Part shown: piece by piece, positions 1 through 10,928 of the stretch
Layout: every line of letters begins with the position of its first letter
Position numbering within the stretch: position 1 is the stretch's first letter
Assembly: GCA_038503035.1 (NCBI GenBank)
Contig: JAVSML010000947.1
Coordinates: 101,276 to 165,275 of the forward strand
Reading direction: 5' to 3'
Length of the DNA stretch: 64,000 bases
From: Crocodylus rhombifer
Taxonomy: Eukaryota > Chordata > Crocodylia > Crocodylidae
Translations under genes and position numbers: made by a program
Notes under the pieces: generated by a model
Databases searched by the model: none
Told to the model about the DNA's origin: nothing
Seen by the model: only the letters and a program-made list of their open reading frames with translations

Positions 1-1487
1 GCAACAAAATCACATAGCGATGGAAACATTTCCAAATATCCGTTTTCAAAATGCTCTCTCCATAGCATGAGTTTCTTTTGAAAAGCAGTTACTTTCTAAC
101 TCATTGTTAAAACGTCACCATTACCTTGAAGGAACAGATTAAGTGTGTTAATTTTTTCAAAAATATCTGCTAGGTAGCATACTACTCACAGCCACTCGTC
201 ATCACAGAAAAGTTCAGCAAATTTGGAACACTTGTCTTTTTGTATAAGAAAAATGCCTAACTCATCTTTAAGTTCAACAACTCTTTAAAGCACTTTGCCA
301 CGAGATAACCAGCGAACCTCTGTGTAGTACAAAAGATTTTCATGGTCACTCCTCATCTCATTTCAAAGTATTGTAAAGATTCTACTATTTAAAGGTCTTA
401 TTTTTATAAAATTAACCACATTGATGACATCCTGTAGCACTTTGTGCATTTCTGGCTCCAACTTCTTTGCTGCAATAGCTTGCCTATGAATGATGCAGTG
501 AATAAATTTCACGTGTAGTGCTATCTCTGTAACTGTACCCCGGAATCCTTTTTTTATTCTAGTCAAAGCAGCCACTCCATCAGTGGTTACACTTACACAA
601 TTTTTTCATAAAACCTTGTTTTTATTAAAGAAGTCATTTACTGTTGAGAATATATCTTGTCTGGTACATCTTTCCTTTAGTGGCTCACAAAAAAGTAGTT
701 CTTCGTGTATTTCATTATTGAAACAGAATCTAGCAAATACCATAAGCTGAGACATGTTAGAAACATCTGTACTTTCATCCAGCTGTATAGCAACCCTCCC
801 ACACTGTGTAATTTGTTCTAATACTTGTTTCTTCAAATCTTCAGCAATGTTTTCTATGCATCTTCCAACAGTATTTGCTGACAAAGGAATGCATTTTAGT
901 TTGTTGCCATATTGTTTTCCATGTATTATTTCAGCCATTTTTACCACGACAGGAAGAACAAGTGTTTCCTCAATGGTATGTGGCTTTTTGTCTTTCACTA
1001 TTAAGTAAGAAACCTCAAAAGAGGCTTCTAAACATTTATCATTAAGTTTACTGAAATTTTGTAAAGTACTGGATTAAATATCGCATGTCTTTAAACATTG
1101 ATGAAAAAATTGTAGAGGTTTGTCTTCGTGTTCTGGATGCTTAGTTTTTAAATGTCTTGCTAATCATGATGGCTTCATACTATCATTAGCTAATATCTCA
1201 AGGCACAATATACACTTAGGGTGAGGTCCATCGTTAACGATAGCGGATGTAAATCCATATTTCAAATAGTCTTCTTGATAATTTTGAATCTTTTTGGCCA
1301 ACTTCTTGTCAGATCTGATTAGATCAGCATTGTTTTTACCTCATAATGTGGCTGACAAAGAGCTCATACTAGGAGTAGGAGAAGTGTCAGCTCTGCCATT
1401 TTCTTGTTGTTCACTTGTGCTCACATTATTAATATTATCTTCAATCCGCGGTTTCTGTGTAGGAATCTTTTTAAGCCACTTGTCCAT
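1..1487 (-). pseudogene. Decayed hAT transposase with BED zinc finger (ZBED5-like)
   Basis: This is a cut-and-paste transposase of the hAT superfamily, which would bind the element ends and join them to new target DNA in the nucleus. I place the start at 1487, where the protein opens MDKWLKKIPTQKPRI. A BED zinc finger follows at about 1140-1240, with the pair PKCILC and the histidines of RHLKTKHPEH. The longest open piece (606-998) carries LSANTVGRCIENIAEDL and QLDESTDVSNMSQLMVFARF, a signature of the Buster/ZBED5 group with a catalytic-region aspartate. Further on come TTDGVAAL and, past another break, TEVRWLSRGKVLKRV. The frame is broken by stops near 1340, 1165, 1075 and 607 and by decay between pieces. 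The C-terminal dimerisation region is outside the window. Not functional. Assignment to hAT is firm; the exact subfamily is from memory of motifs. Confidence 0.8.
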
Positions 1488-1873
1488 TTTGTGAGGGTTA
1501 GTTTAGTTAAAACTAGATAATATAATCCGTAAATCCACTTAACCTGGCACACATAAACTGCAACACGTCGCAATACACTGAAAGTGAACAAACAAGTGAG
1601 GGCGCCACTGTCAACCCATTCGTGTTGTGGAAGTCCCACTCTCCCCTCAGGATACCTCACATACCCTACATGATACATGACTGTCTGACATATGGACTGA
1701 GTGAGGGCACCAGTGTCAATCTGTATATTAAATATCAGTAAAGCTTAATTTCTTTCTTATTTTTTTAGATAAAAAATAAATATAAATAGAAGTTCTAATA
1801 TTTTCTTCCCGCACCCCAATGGATCATCTTGCGCACTCCCTGGGGTGTGCGCACTCCACTTTGGAGACCACTG
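1..1873 (-). mobile_element. hAT DNA transposon, ZBED5/Buster-like, truncated by window start
   Basis: The element reads right to left. Its outer end is at 1873, where the minus strand begins CAGTGGTCTCCAAAGTGG, a hAT-type terminal sequence. The next 8 bases (1874-1881, ttttaggg) would be the target duplication, but the other end lies outside the window, so this cannot be confirmed. Between the terminus and the transposase start (about 1487) lies an AT-rich 5' leader of almost 400 bp. The body encodes a decayed BED-finger transposase. The family is known as the source of the vertebrate ZBED5-type genes; this copy carries stops and so is a fossil transposon, not the domesticated gene. Confidence 0.8.
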
Positions 1874-1881
1874 TTTTAGGG

Positions 1882-3580
1882 AACTGAACACAGTTCAAAA
1901 GCAGCATTTGAGTTACTGTGGCAGAACCTATAATAAAACAAATAAAACAATGGGCCTCATTCTCTCAGCCTTCTTTGGCTTGAAGGCTTGATTCCTCTGC
2001 TAAGCACAGGCAAAGTGAGATCTTTCCAGAAAAGAAAAGAGCTGTATGGTAAAATACATTGAGATAACAGAAACTTGCTTCAGTGTTTAGGATGTGCCTT
2101 GTAAAATGCAGTTCTTTCAACTGGATTAGAACAGATGAATAGGTTACTCTCTAGGCTATTGTAAAACTTATCTTTGAGTTTGAATTCTCTGCTTTTACAC
2201 CCAGTGCTTGGGTTCTGGCAATAACAGGATAAGTGCATATTTTTGTCATTTAGAGTCTTGTACTGTTTTTTGGCCCAAAGGCTTTTGTATAGTCCTGCAT
2301 CTGCTCTGTCTGTCTCATTAAAAAAACCCAACTACTAGATGCCACTTACGTAAGAGAGGAAGAGAACTTAGTGACTAGTGTGCAAGTGTGATAACATACA
2401 TATTGAAAGAAAAAGCAGTGGTCTAGTGCCTTCATTACAGAAAATACATCCGTTAGTAAGGCCAGGGGCTGATGGGTACGTGGATGCCAGCCAATGGTTG
2501 ATCATAAAAAGGGTAACAGGATTACCAAGAATGTTTAATGAAGCTGAAGTTGGTTGCTTATTCCCAGTTCCTTATTCCTTTTTCAAACCTAATCTAGACC
2601 CAATAAAAGCTTGTTATTAATAAACTACACATCCTAAAGAGAGAGAATTTCATTAGCTATGCATATGTGCTAATTAATATGTAAAATAAGCCTAATGAAT
2701 GTTAAAAGATGGAGCCATGCTGCATCTTATTCTTCTTTTCTGCTTTGTAAATGGGATACTTTCCTTGCTCTTTCCTGGAAGCAATTTAAGCCATACAGGC
2801 AAGATTCACTACAGAATATATGCATTGCTATGCTGAGAACTCCTCCCAGACCCAGAAGTTCTGTAACTGCTAGGCTCAAGAGTCTGTCACTCTCAGGCCC
2901 GGTGACTTTAATTCTCTTCTGCAAAATGGAACAGCTTCAGTGGGAGGGTTTGAGAGCATTTCTCTCCCCAAATAGCCTGTGGCTCCAAGAAGATCTACTA
3001 CTAAAGATTGCACCCTTCATGGGATACAAGTGAAGAGATAGCTCCTCTTTGGATTTCATTCAGGCTTATGCATGTGCTTTGTACCAAAATGCTCACCCAC
3101 ATCAAGACAGAGATGCCTCTAGATTTGGTCAGAACCAGAATGGAGGCATCTGGGAATCTTCAACAGTGAAGATTTAGGCAGCTAGAAGTTTAGGTGCCAA
3201 CAGTGTTAGCTGGCAGCCACAAAGTGGGCTTGAGGATTGTGACACTGGACACAGGCACCACGTCTTGTCTAAGGGCTGGCATAAACTTCACAGCCTCTGC
3301 TACTATAGCTCTCCTGGCACTACTGTGTCAGCAGATCCTGTAGTGAAGATGTAGTCTATGCTGGCAAAAGATGTCTTTCTACTGGGACAGTCACCCTAAC
3401 TCCCCATATGGCACAAAATCCCTTCTCATGCTGAAGTTTTACTTGTAGAAGTTGTTCTGTGGGACATGCTACCAGCTACGGGGCATTATTTTTTTACATC
3501 CTTTACCAGCACAGTGGTGCTGGCAAAACTTAGTAGTGAAAACTATGCCCAAATATCACTCTGAGGGTTTAGGTCATTAC
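1882..3580. other. Unassigned sequence between hAT and family A copy 1
   Basis: I see no gene, repeat end or RNA here. The short open frames at 2080-2331, 2378-2620 and 2695-3033 match no family I know and lie on both strands over the same bases, as expected by chance. Confidence 0.5.
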
Positions 3581-4343
3581 GGCTAAGACAGTCAAAAAAC
3601 CTGAGGCTGAATCAATTCAGTCTTTACAGGTTAGTCTAAACTGCAAAGATTAAATTGAGAAACAACTGGACACATGTTTACCGCATGTGGCCACATTCAA
3701 GAAATGCAGCTACATGCCTGCAGTGGACCCAGCCAGATGCCAGGGGGCGGTAGAACATGGCTTTCTAGCACTTCCTGTTCCTGCTGCCTGTGAGGTCTCT
3801 GGGATTTGCGTTCCAGCATCACAGTACCAGGATTCTGCAGAGTTGCTCATTACTTCTTCTTCCTGCTTCCAGGTGCCTCTGGGATTTGTAGTCCACAGTT
3901 GCATCCTGCAGTAACTTTTAGTAAATTTAGCAGGGCAATCTGTACTGGGAGAAGAGAGGTTTAACTGGGGAAAGGGGGGGTTAACCCCCTGGGCCCAGAC
4001 CCCAGCCTGGCAGGGGGGGTGCAGCCCCCAGCCTCTCCTCTCCTTCCCCCACCCCCCAACTCTTCTCTGCTGGAGCAGACAGCATAGCACACCCCAGGGA
4101 TGGAAAGCATGCTGGGATGCTGGGGGACTGTGATTTAACTTGAACCAGGAAAGGGTCTGGGGCAGAAGTTCCATAAACTGGTTTGACCTAAATCAGTTAA
4201 ATTTGAAACTACATTCAACCAAGTTTATCTTAAACCAGTTTCAGCCATTTTGGAACTGGTTTATGTATCCTGAGCTTCTGTTATAAGTTTAAACCAGTTT
4301 CTGATTACTTAAATTGGTTTATGTGTAACTTCTGTCCCTAGCC
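3581..4343 (+). mobile_element. Non-autonomous DNA element, family A, copy 1
   Basis: The ends are imperfect inverted repeats: GGCTAAGACAGTC at the left, and the right end read backwards starts GGCTAGGGACAG. Just inside the right end lie repeated copies of AAACCAGTTT/AAACTGGTTT, a pattern typical of subterminal transposase-binding sites. The core holds a GC-rich stretch with a G-run and no convincing ORF. Related copies lie at 18176-20364 (same strand) and 24826-26204 (reverse). They share the ends and the flank ending in CTTGAACCAGGAAAGGGTCT, but differ in the core. The class is uncertain; a Harbinger/Chompy-like MITE is my best guess. No clean target duplication is visible. Confidence 0.65.
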
Positions 4344-4349
4344 TATGTG

Positions 4350-4700
4350 ACTGTGAATGTTTATGAGTTGCTCAAGGTCTTGCAAGGTGCCTGTGGTAGA
4401 ACTGGGAAATCTAACCATATCTCCTGAGTCCATTCTAGCACTGACATCACAAGATCATGTTTTCCCTTTGGGCAAAATACTGTGTAGCCCATAGTGAACT
4501 GCATAGATGGTAACTTGTTAATTACACTTGAAGTTATCTTCTGGACTCAAGATGCTCTGAACTATCAAAGCTCTCCCAACACCCATATGCTATTTTCCCT
4601 GGAAATTTTTTCATCAAAGCCTAGCTTTCAATGTCACTTTTAGTCATCAGTGTATTAAGATAGTGAATATTTATTAAACTGTAATTAGCAACAAAAAACA
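4350..4700 (+). repeat. MIR-like SINE core plus a tail shared with 56,430-56,765
   Basis: The stretch from ttgctcaaggtc to tctcctgagtcc resembles the conserved MIR core (clear-the-gut wording: gcccaaggtcacacag ... gtctcctgactcc). About 200 bp downstream, CAATGTCACTTTTAGTC and TATTTATTAAACT recur in the same order and spacing at 56,690-56,745. The two loci are therefore copies of one longer old repeat or duplicates. Confidence 0.5.
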
Positions 4701-6320
4701 AGGATAACAAACAAACAGGATTTCGGTGCCTTCTGGGAAGGTAACAGCTGGGAAGGGGTTTTCATGATTGCAGTTTTGGATGCAAGGCCCAAATTTTGCC
4801 TAATTCCCACTTCAGGTAAAAACCAATACTGAACAGGGGTCATGCCAAATGCTGTAGATAGTTGACCCAGCTTTAGCAGAAAATAAAGTCTTATATGTCC
4901 TAGTTTATGCAAGAAATTGTCTTTTTAAAGAAAAATTAAGCTTTTTTCAGACAGACTTCAGTTGCTATGCTACTTTTCTTGATTAGAGTCGTCAATTTAC
5001 ATTATTCTTTCTGATTAGTTTGACTAATCATACCATTAATCATACCATTTTCCCCGATGGTATTGCAATGGGGAAAAAATCAGTAAGCAGTCATAATTTA
5101 TTAACGTCCTCAGAGACATATAGATTATATATTACCTCTAGCAATAGATATTCTATTGTAGGATAATTTTGTAAATTTTTTATTTAAAAATGGAAAAAGT
5201 AGGGTAATTCCAAGAAATCAGTTCTGTTTCCAGTGAAGCAAGGACTTTATAGGTTACATAATAATTTAGTGAAAATAAAAATGAAAAATGGTCACATTAT
5301 AGTACAATGCTTACATTGTTGTTCATGTGAATTATATTTTGTTAGGCAGAGCTTTGCTTCCTACACTAGAGTTTTGGTTGAAAAAGACACAATTTGTTAA
5401 GCCAACATATTTGACTGTAAGGTACATGAGCTCTGAAATTGCCTAGCATTAACTTCCTCATTCCTGTCTGTTTTCTAATCTTGTCCAAAGGCTTGAATTC
5501 ATACTTGAAGTTGCCTGCTTTTATTCCAGATGGCATTTCATTGGAAACAGTCATGCCCAATGTGTGTAAGTAGCCTATGATGTGCATAAATGTTTGCTCA
5601 CCAACTAAAGGTCACGCAGTTCCTTCAGCTAAAGGCTTAGCTATTGCTTTTACCCAAGAAAGGCACATTCAGTTTGTACTTGATTCTGGAAAATTAGGAA
5701 TGTGTTAAGCAGCAGTCACCACAGTTTACTGCCTGAAGTGTCTATGCATCAGCACACTTATTATATACCCTTTAGATCCTCCTCCCATGCTGGGATACTC
5801 AGGGCTATTCCTGCCTTTCCCCAGGAAGCCTGTTTGCACATCCAGTAAACATGCTCAACAAAGGTGGGTCTCTTCAATTCAGGATAACTTGACATCCCAC
5901 AGGAGTTGTTCACTTCCTGTAACCTCTGCATTGTCACTATCTACAATATCGTGGCTTTCAAGACAGGAAGGAGGGGCTTGAGGAGGAAAGTAGCGTGCCT
6001 AGGCTCCAGTAAAGACATTTTGCAGCTTCTCCAGTGTGTGAAGGCAGCAATCCCAAGGACTATTCATAGTTAAAAATGGGAGTTTTGACACAGGGCCTCA
6101 AGCACTAAAGCAGCCATCAGGACCAAGTCCTCAGTTTTACTACTTGTCTTTCCCCAAAGTGACTGTTCTCTGCCAACTTCACACTTCCCATGCCTTAGCT
6201 TACACATTCCTGTGTAGACAAGGCTTTCACTTCCTTTTTAGGAGCAGGCCCTTCCTAGCTTTCCAGGAATGCCAATGCCAATGCCAAACCCCACAGTAGT
6301 ATAGTGTGGGACATGAATGC
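4701..6320. other. Unassigned AT-rich sequence
   Basis: No gene or repeat that I can name. A small local duplication of CATACCATTAAT-like words occurs near 5028-5052. The frames at 4685-4912 and 5366-5587 (minus) and 5787-5981 (plus) have no recognisable motif. Confidence 0.5.
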
Positions 6321-6352
6321 CTTGTGCCTCCTGAGGCTGGCGGAGCATGACA

Positions 6353-6660
6353 ACTGCCTGCAGGTGGCGGTGGCATCAGTGGTGGGGGCATGGTGGTGGT
6401 GAGCAGGGACTGCCTGCAGGCGGCCCTGGTGATGTTGGTGGTGAGGGAAGGCCAAGTGGGAACTGCCTGCAGATGGCCACGGTGATGTCGGCGGCAAGGG
6501 CAGGCCAAGCAGGGACCGCCTGCAGGTGGCAACAGACATATTGATGGTGGTGAGTGCCAGGCCACAATCAGCAGCAGACAAAGGAGGGGTGGTGAGCAGC
6601 AACTGCTTGCAGATACTGCCAGTAGCATCAGCAGTGGCCAATCTCATGGGGTGCACGTGC
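6353..6660 (+). repeat. GC-rich minisatellite, unit about 53 bp
   Basis: The word ACTGCCTGCAG (with small variants) starts at 6353, 6409, 6462, 6515 and 6602, giving spacings of 56, 53, 53 and 87 bases. Between the words the units share GGTGATGTTGGTGGTGAG-like and GGCAGGCCAAGCAGGG-like text. The overlapping long open frames on both strands (6227-6628, 6255-6689) come from this repetition and are not genes. The block ends near GGTGCACGTGCATCC, similar to text inside family E copies, so the array may sit inside an old DNA element. Confidence 0.6.
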
Positions 6661-7121
6661 ATCCACATGCACCCCCTACACATCACCAATGGTGTAGGAT
6701 GGGCAAGCAGGCACGTACTCTTACTGGCACATCTGTACAGATAGCAAACACCATTTGAGAATCTACTGGAATGTGAATATAAGCCCCAAAGAGAACCAAG
6801 TCAAAATTCAGGAGACAGAATTGTCAACAAGTCAAAGTGAAACCCTGGCTCCTGCACCTAAGGGCTAGCTAGTCAAGTCATGAAAGTAATGTGTCACCCC
6901 ATATATGGGTCACTGAGCAATTCTGAAAATGTATGTAAAAAGGCAAGAAAGGAAAAAAAGACAAAAGAAAAATTCTGCCCAGCTTTCCTCTGCCAACATG
7001 AATTGCACATCAATATTAGCCAAAGTACAAAGAATAAATTAATTTTGAGGGACTGCTTAATATGTAAATTTAAGGGCCAGCTGAAACCAGTCTTACATTA
7101 ATTGTGCATTTGTGACACACT
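6661..7121. other. Unassigned spacer
   Basis: I see no gene or repeat here. The last three bases, ACT (7119-7121), are the left target duplication of the family B element that follows. Confidence 0.5.
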
Positions 7122-8565
7122 GGGTGCATCTACATGTGCTTTTTACGTGTGCTTAAACTTAATGCACATTTGCCTAATTTTAATTTTTGGTTTTTTTACA
7201 GTAAATACAGAGCTTGTGTTAGGCAGGGAGTAAGGCTGCCCCAGGGCTCTGCTACTCGGGCCACAGCGGGGGGCCCAGCAGCACTAGAGGTGGGGCCCAG
7301 CCAGCCTGCACAGCTCCACAGGGATGGGGCGCAGCCACCCTGCCCACAAAGGAACGCTGTCTGGCTGGAGCAGGATGCCAGGCTCAGGGGGCTCCTGCTT
7401 GGTCTCTGTGTGTGCCGAATACAGTGGGAGTGAGAGCTGCAGCCACAGGCTGTTCCCCAGGCTCTGAGAACAGCTGCTGCAGCCAGTGCTCAGGGCCAAG
7501 CCAGCCGGGAGCCTGTAGCACAGCGGCTCTGTGCAGTGCCTGCCCCAGCACTGGCCCCTTGAGGGGAGCTGCGGGTAGGCAAGGACGGGACCCGGGCAGG
7601 CTGAGGCAGCTGTGGTGGCTGTTCCTAGGCTCCAGGGGGCTCCCACGGCCAGGCCTCTGCACTGGGGATGACTCTGCCCTGCCTGCACTGTGCCCAGTGT
7701 GCAAGGGAGCCAAGAGTCCTGCCCCAGCCAGGCAGCATTCCCACATGCACAGGGTGGCTGCAGCCCATCCCTGAGGAGCTGTGTGGGCTGGGCCAGGCCC
7801 CACCACAGGTGCCACTGGGCACCCCCACCTGCATGCCCACCACAGCTTGAGCCTGCAGAGCCCCAGGGCAGCCCCCACTTACCGCCCAGCCACCACCTTC
7901 CTAAGGGCCCGACTGGGCTGGCTTGCCCATGACACCTCCCCCCAGGCCACCCAGCCCCTGTCCTGACTGTCCAGCCCCAGCACTCAGCACCTCAGTGCTG
8001 CCCCGGGTGGGACAGGCCATCCCTGGAGGGCACAGCCTAGGAGCAAGGGGGCGGGGGCAGTAGAGCACAGACAGCCTCCCTGCCTGCGTTCTTCTGGTTC
8101 TGCCCCAGTGCCTGCCACAGCACTGGGACTTGTGGCTGCACAGGGGAGCCTGAAGCAACAACTTAAAAAAAAACAGTTTCTTTGCGTGCCTCCCAGTGTA
8201 CCAGGAAAAATGTCTCCACGTGCCATTAATGGCATGCATGCCAGGGGTTTCCAACCCCTAGTCTACACATTAGGCATGCACTAAAGCTAGTCCCAGGTCA
8301 GCCAACAAGTCAGTCAACATAGTCCCAAGTTAGTCAACATACACAGTGCTTAATGCACCTTAGCATGTCTACATGCGCGTTAAGATGCTTTAGCTATTCA
8401 TGCCTAAATTTGATACTGGTTTCCCTGCAGGTATCAAATTTAGGCATGAATAGCCTAAAATTGCCAATTTTAAAGCACATTAAGGGGGTGCACATATAGA
8501 CCCACACCCTTAATGTGCCTTAAAAATGGCTAATGTACCTTAAATCGGCATGTGTAGACATGCCC
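7122..8565. mobile_element. Non-autonomous DNA element, family B, long copy
   Basis: The ends form an inverted repeat: left GGGTGCATCTACATGTG, and the right end read backwards GGGCATGTCTACACATG. The element is flanked by the 3-bp duplication ACT (7119-7121 and 8566-8568). The right third (8270-8565) matches the short copy at 42574-42939 in reverse orientation, sharing AGTCCCAAG-type words and GCAGGTATCAAATTTA. The middle (7200-8250) is about 1 kb of GC-rich sequence absent from the short copy and may be a nested or captured insert. The ORFs there (for example 7384-7878 minus) are low-complexity and not credible genes. A 3-bp duplication fits PIF/Harbinger, and Chompy MITEs of crocodilians are the nearest known idea; that link is inference. 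Confidence 0.65.
8393..8454. repeat. Perfect 24-bp hairpin inside family B element
   Basis: The arms 8393-8416 and 8431-8454 are exact reverse complements (GCTATTCATGCCTAAATTTG...), separated by 14 bases. The short family B copy has the corresponding near-palindrome at 42701-42729. As single-stranded DNA or RNA this would fold stably. Confidence 0.85.
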
Positions 8566-8568
8566 ACT

Positions 8569-9292
8569 GAGGACTAAAATAATCATGGTGACCACTGTAC
8601 AGTGGCATATATTTGAGCCATACATTTTGGGTATATGAACAACACTCTGTGTGTGTGTGCCTGAAGTGTGCAAAGAGTCCTGCTTGGCAGCAGGAACTAT
8701 TTGCTTGCTCTAGTTCTGCCCAGTGAGAAAATGATACAATGCAGCTTCCCTAGAGTGAGGTTGAGCATGCGCACTTCCTGGCTCAGAACTGCTTTATGGT
8801 GGAAGCGGGAGCAGGAGGGTGGGGTGTGTTTCAGAGGTGCTCCAAACATAGCACAGGGATGGTGCAGACATGCTACAAGCAGATTTCCAAACTGACTAAA
8901 AGGTTTAGGAACACACATCTGAATGACTTTCAGTAGAACAGGCAGTCCTAAGTTCTTCAGGCTTTTTGAAATATCTGCCCAGTAACATCCACAACAATAA
9001 ATAGCCACCAGAACTGAATGTGTCTAAATACATCTGATGTATGGAGGACTGACACCATTTGTAGTGTGTTTGCTGTCCCTGCCATGAGTAATTTTTAGCA
9101 GCAATGTATCCAAAGCCCTTTCAAGTCAGTGAGGGAGGTTTCCTGTTTACTTCAATGTGTTTTCAGTCAGGTAGCTAAACATAGATAAGATCACCTTCTC
9201 TTTATGATAGTATGGTATGCTCTGCAGCTGGAATTGATGGGGCTTGAGTCCCATCCATAGCTTGTCACAGCTCTATTATCCCTGTATTATCT
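8569..9292. other. Unassigned spacer
   Basis: I see nothing beyond a short GT run near 8648-8660. The minus frame 8697-9008 has no recognisable motif. Confidence 0.5.
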
Positions 9293-9978
9293 AACATGAT
9301 TGTGGTCATGATTGACAACAAGATGAACACAAGTCTTCAATGCAATGCTGCAGCTAGTAAAGCAAGCAAAACGCTGGTTTGCATCCCCAGATGCTTCTCA
9401 AGTCAATCCCAGGACGTCATTCTCCCCTTGTACTCGGCCTTGGTGAGGCCGCAGCTGGAGTACCGTGTCCAGTTTTGGGCTCCACAGTTCAAAAAGGATG
9501 TGGAGAAGCTTGAGAGAGTGCAGAGGAGAGCCACAAGCATGATCAAGGGTCAGGAAAACAGACTTTATGATGAGTGGCTGAGAGCAATGGGGCTCTTCAT
9601 CCTGGAAAAGCGCAGGCTCACGGGTGATCTGGTGGCCACCTACAAGTTTATCAAGGGTGCTCACCAGGATCTGGGGGAACGTCTGTTCACCAGAGCACCC
9701 CAAGGGATGACGAGATCAAATGGTCATAAACTCTGCCGTGACCGATTCAGGCTGGACATAAGGAAGAACTTCTTTACTGTCTGAGCCCCCAAGGCTTGGA
9801 CTAGACTGCCACCGGAGGCGGTTCAAGCACCCACTTTTAATGCCTTCAAGAGACATTTGGATGTTTATCTTGCTGGGATCCTGTGATCCCTGCTGACTTC
9901 CTGCCCCTTGGGCGGGGGGCTGGACTCGATGATCTTCTGAGGTCCCTTCCAGCCCTAATGTCTATGAAATCTGTGAAA
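9293..9978 (+). mobile_element. CR1 LINE, 5'-truncated 3' end
   Basis: This is a dead-on-arrival CR1 copy, as made by incomplete target-primed reverse transcription. It begins within ORF2 and keeps the last part of the protein (open 9296-9784), including LYSALVRPQLEY, FWAPQFKKDVEKLERVQRRA and [13 protein letters not shown], followed by a stop and the 3' UTR. The tail reads TGGACTCGATGATCTTC then tctatgaaat repeats. It belongs to the same subfamily as the longer copy at 37391-40160, with nearly matching wording throughout. The catalytic reverse-transcriptase motifs are upstream of the break and absent. Confidence 0.9.
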
Positions 9979-10410
9979 CATTCCCATCTTCTATCAGTGT
10001 CAAAGTAAGTCAAAGCTTTTTTTTTGGTTCATTTTTGGTATGCCTCAATTCTTTTTTTATTTCCCTTGTTTTTATTCCCCACTTACGGAAAATATCTTTC
10101 TATTTACTTTAACTAATCTCTACTTAGGTTAGAAAGGTTTGATTATTTATTTTTAGAGCTTTCTAGCCAGGAGGGTTTTTCCAAAACTCTCACATTTATA
10201 CTATGGGCATTCCAATAATAGATGAATTCAGCTGTCAACATGGAAAAATGCTAGTAGCAAAAGGATTAAGATGAAAACCTAAGATAGACTGAGGTAAAGA
10301 TATTTGTTTTCTGATTCACCAATCAAGTTCCTTGGTCAGTTTTTCTCTTAGAATTTTTGTTGACTGACAAACATTCCTTGCTGAACAAAACATGCTAGAT
10401 TCACTATATG
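9979..10410. other. Unassigned AT-rich spacer
   Basis: No gene, RNA or repeat that I can name. Confidence 0.5.
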
Positions 10411-10928
10411 GCCACGTACAGACATTACACTTAGACCAGTCTAAGTGAACATAGATCAATTAAGAACAATTTTGGTTAGATCCATGGCTCAAACTTCTGT
10501 ACTGTTTCCCTATTGATTAAAGATAGATCTCCATTCTCTGGCATTCCAGCCTGCTCTGTTGCCTCCTCTACCCCTCCCTTGCAAGGGGACACACTGGCAC
10601 TCAGCCCACACTCAGCAGTTCCAGCCAAATGACCAGCAGGCCCCAAACCCAGGCTGTCCCAGCACTGAGCAAGCACAGCCCCTCTGCCCAGCCCTACCTC
10701 CTGCCTGCAGCCATCTGTCAGCTGCAGGCAGGCAGAGAAGGGAAGGTGTCTGTGTCCCCTGCATGAGCCCTGGGACCTGGGTACCCAAGTCCCTGGGCCA
10801 TGCCACCACACTCCTAACAACCTGTCATGAAGTACCCCACAGCATATACAGGCCCCAACACTGAGCCCAGGAGAATCCCCATGCTCAGGCACACCCCTAC
10901 AGACCTTCACCCTGGCACCTGGAACTAT
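10411..10928 (+). mobile_element. Probable DNA-element left part, interrupted by CR1
   Basis: GGCCACGTACAGACATTACACT resembles the GGCTATGTACAGACAGT end of family A, and a GC-rich core follows. No right end is found before the CR1 that starts at about 10929, so the CR1 or a deletion removed it. Assignment rests on about 20 bases of similarity. The open frames on both strands in 10476-10949 are compositional. Confidence 0.35.

Noticed and set aside
5028..5085. Small palindromic cluster (ccattaatcatacc, ttccccgatggtattgcaatgggg)
   Set aside because: Too short and imperfect to distinguish from chance in AT-rich DNA.
6227..6689. His/Ala/Pro-rich frames on the minus strand
   Set aside because: They come from the 53-bp minisatellite.
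7134..8254. Several long frames on both strands
   Set aside because: Compositional: GC-rich low-complexity core of the family B element, with all phases open at once.
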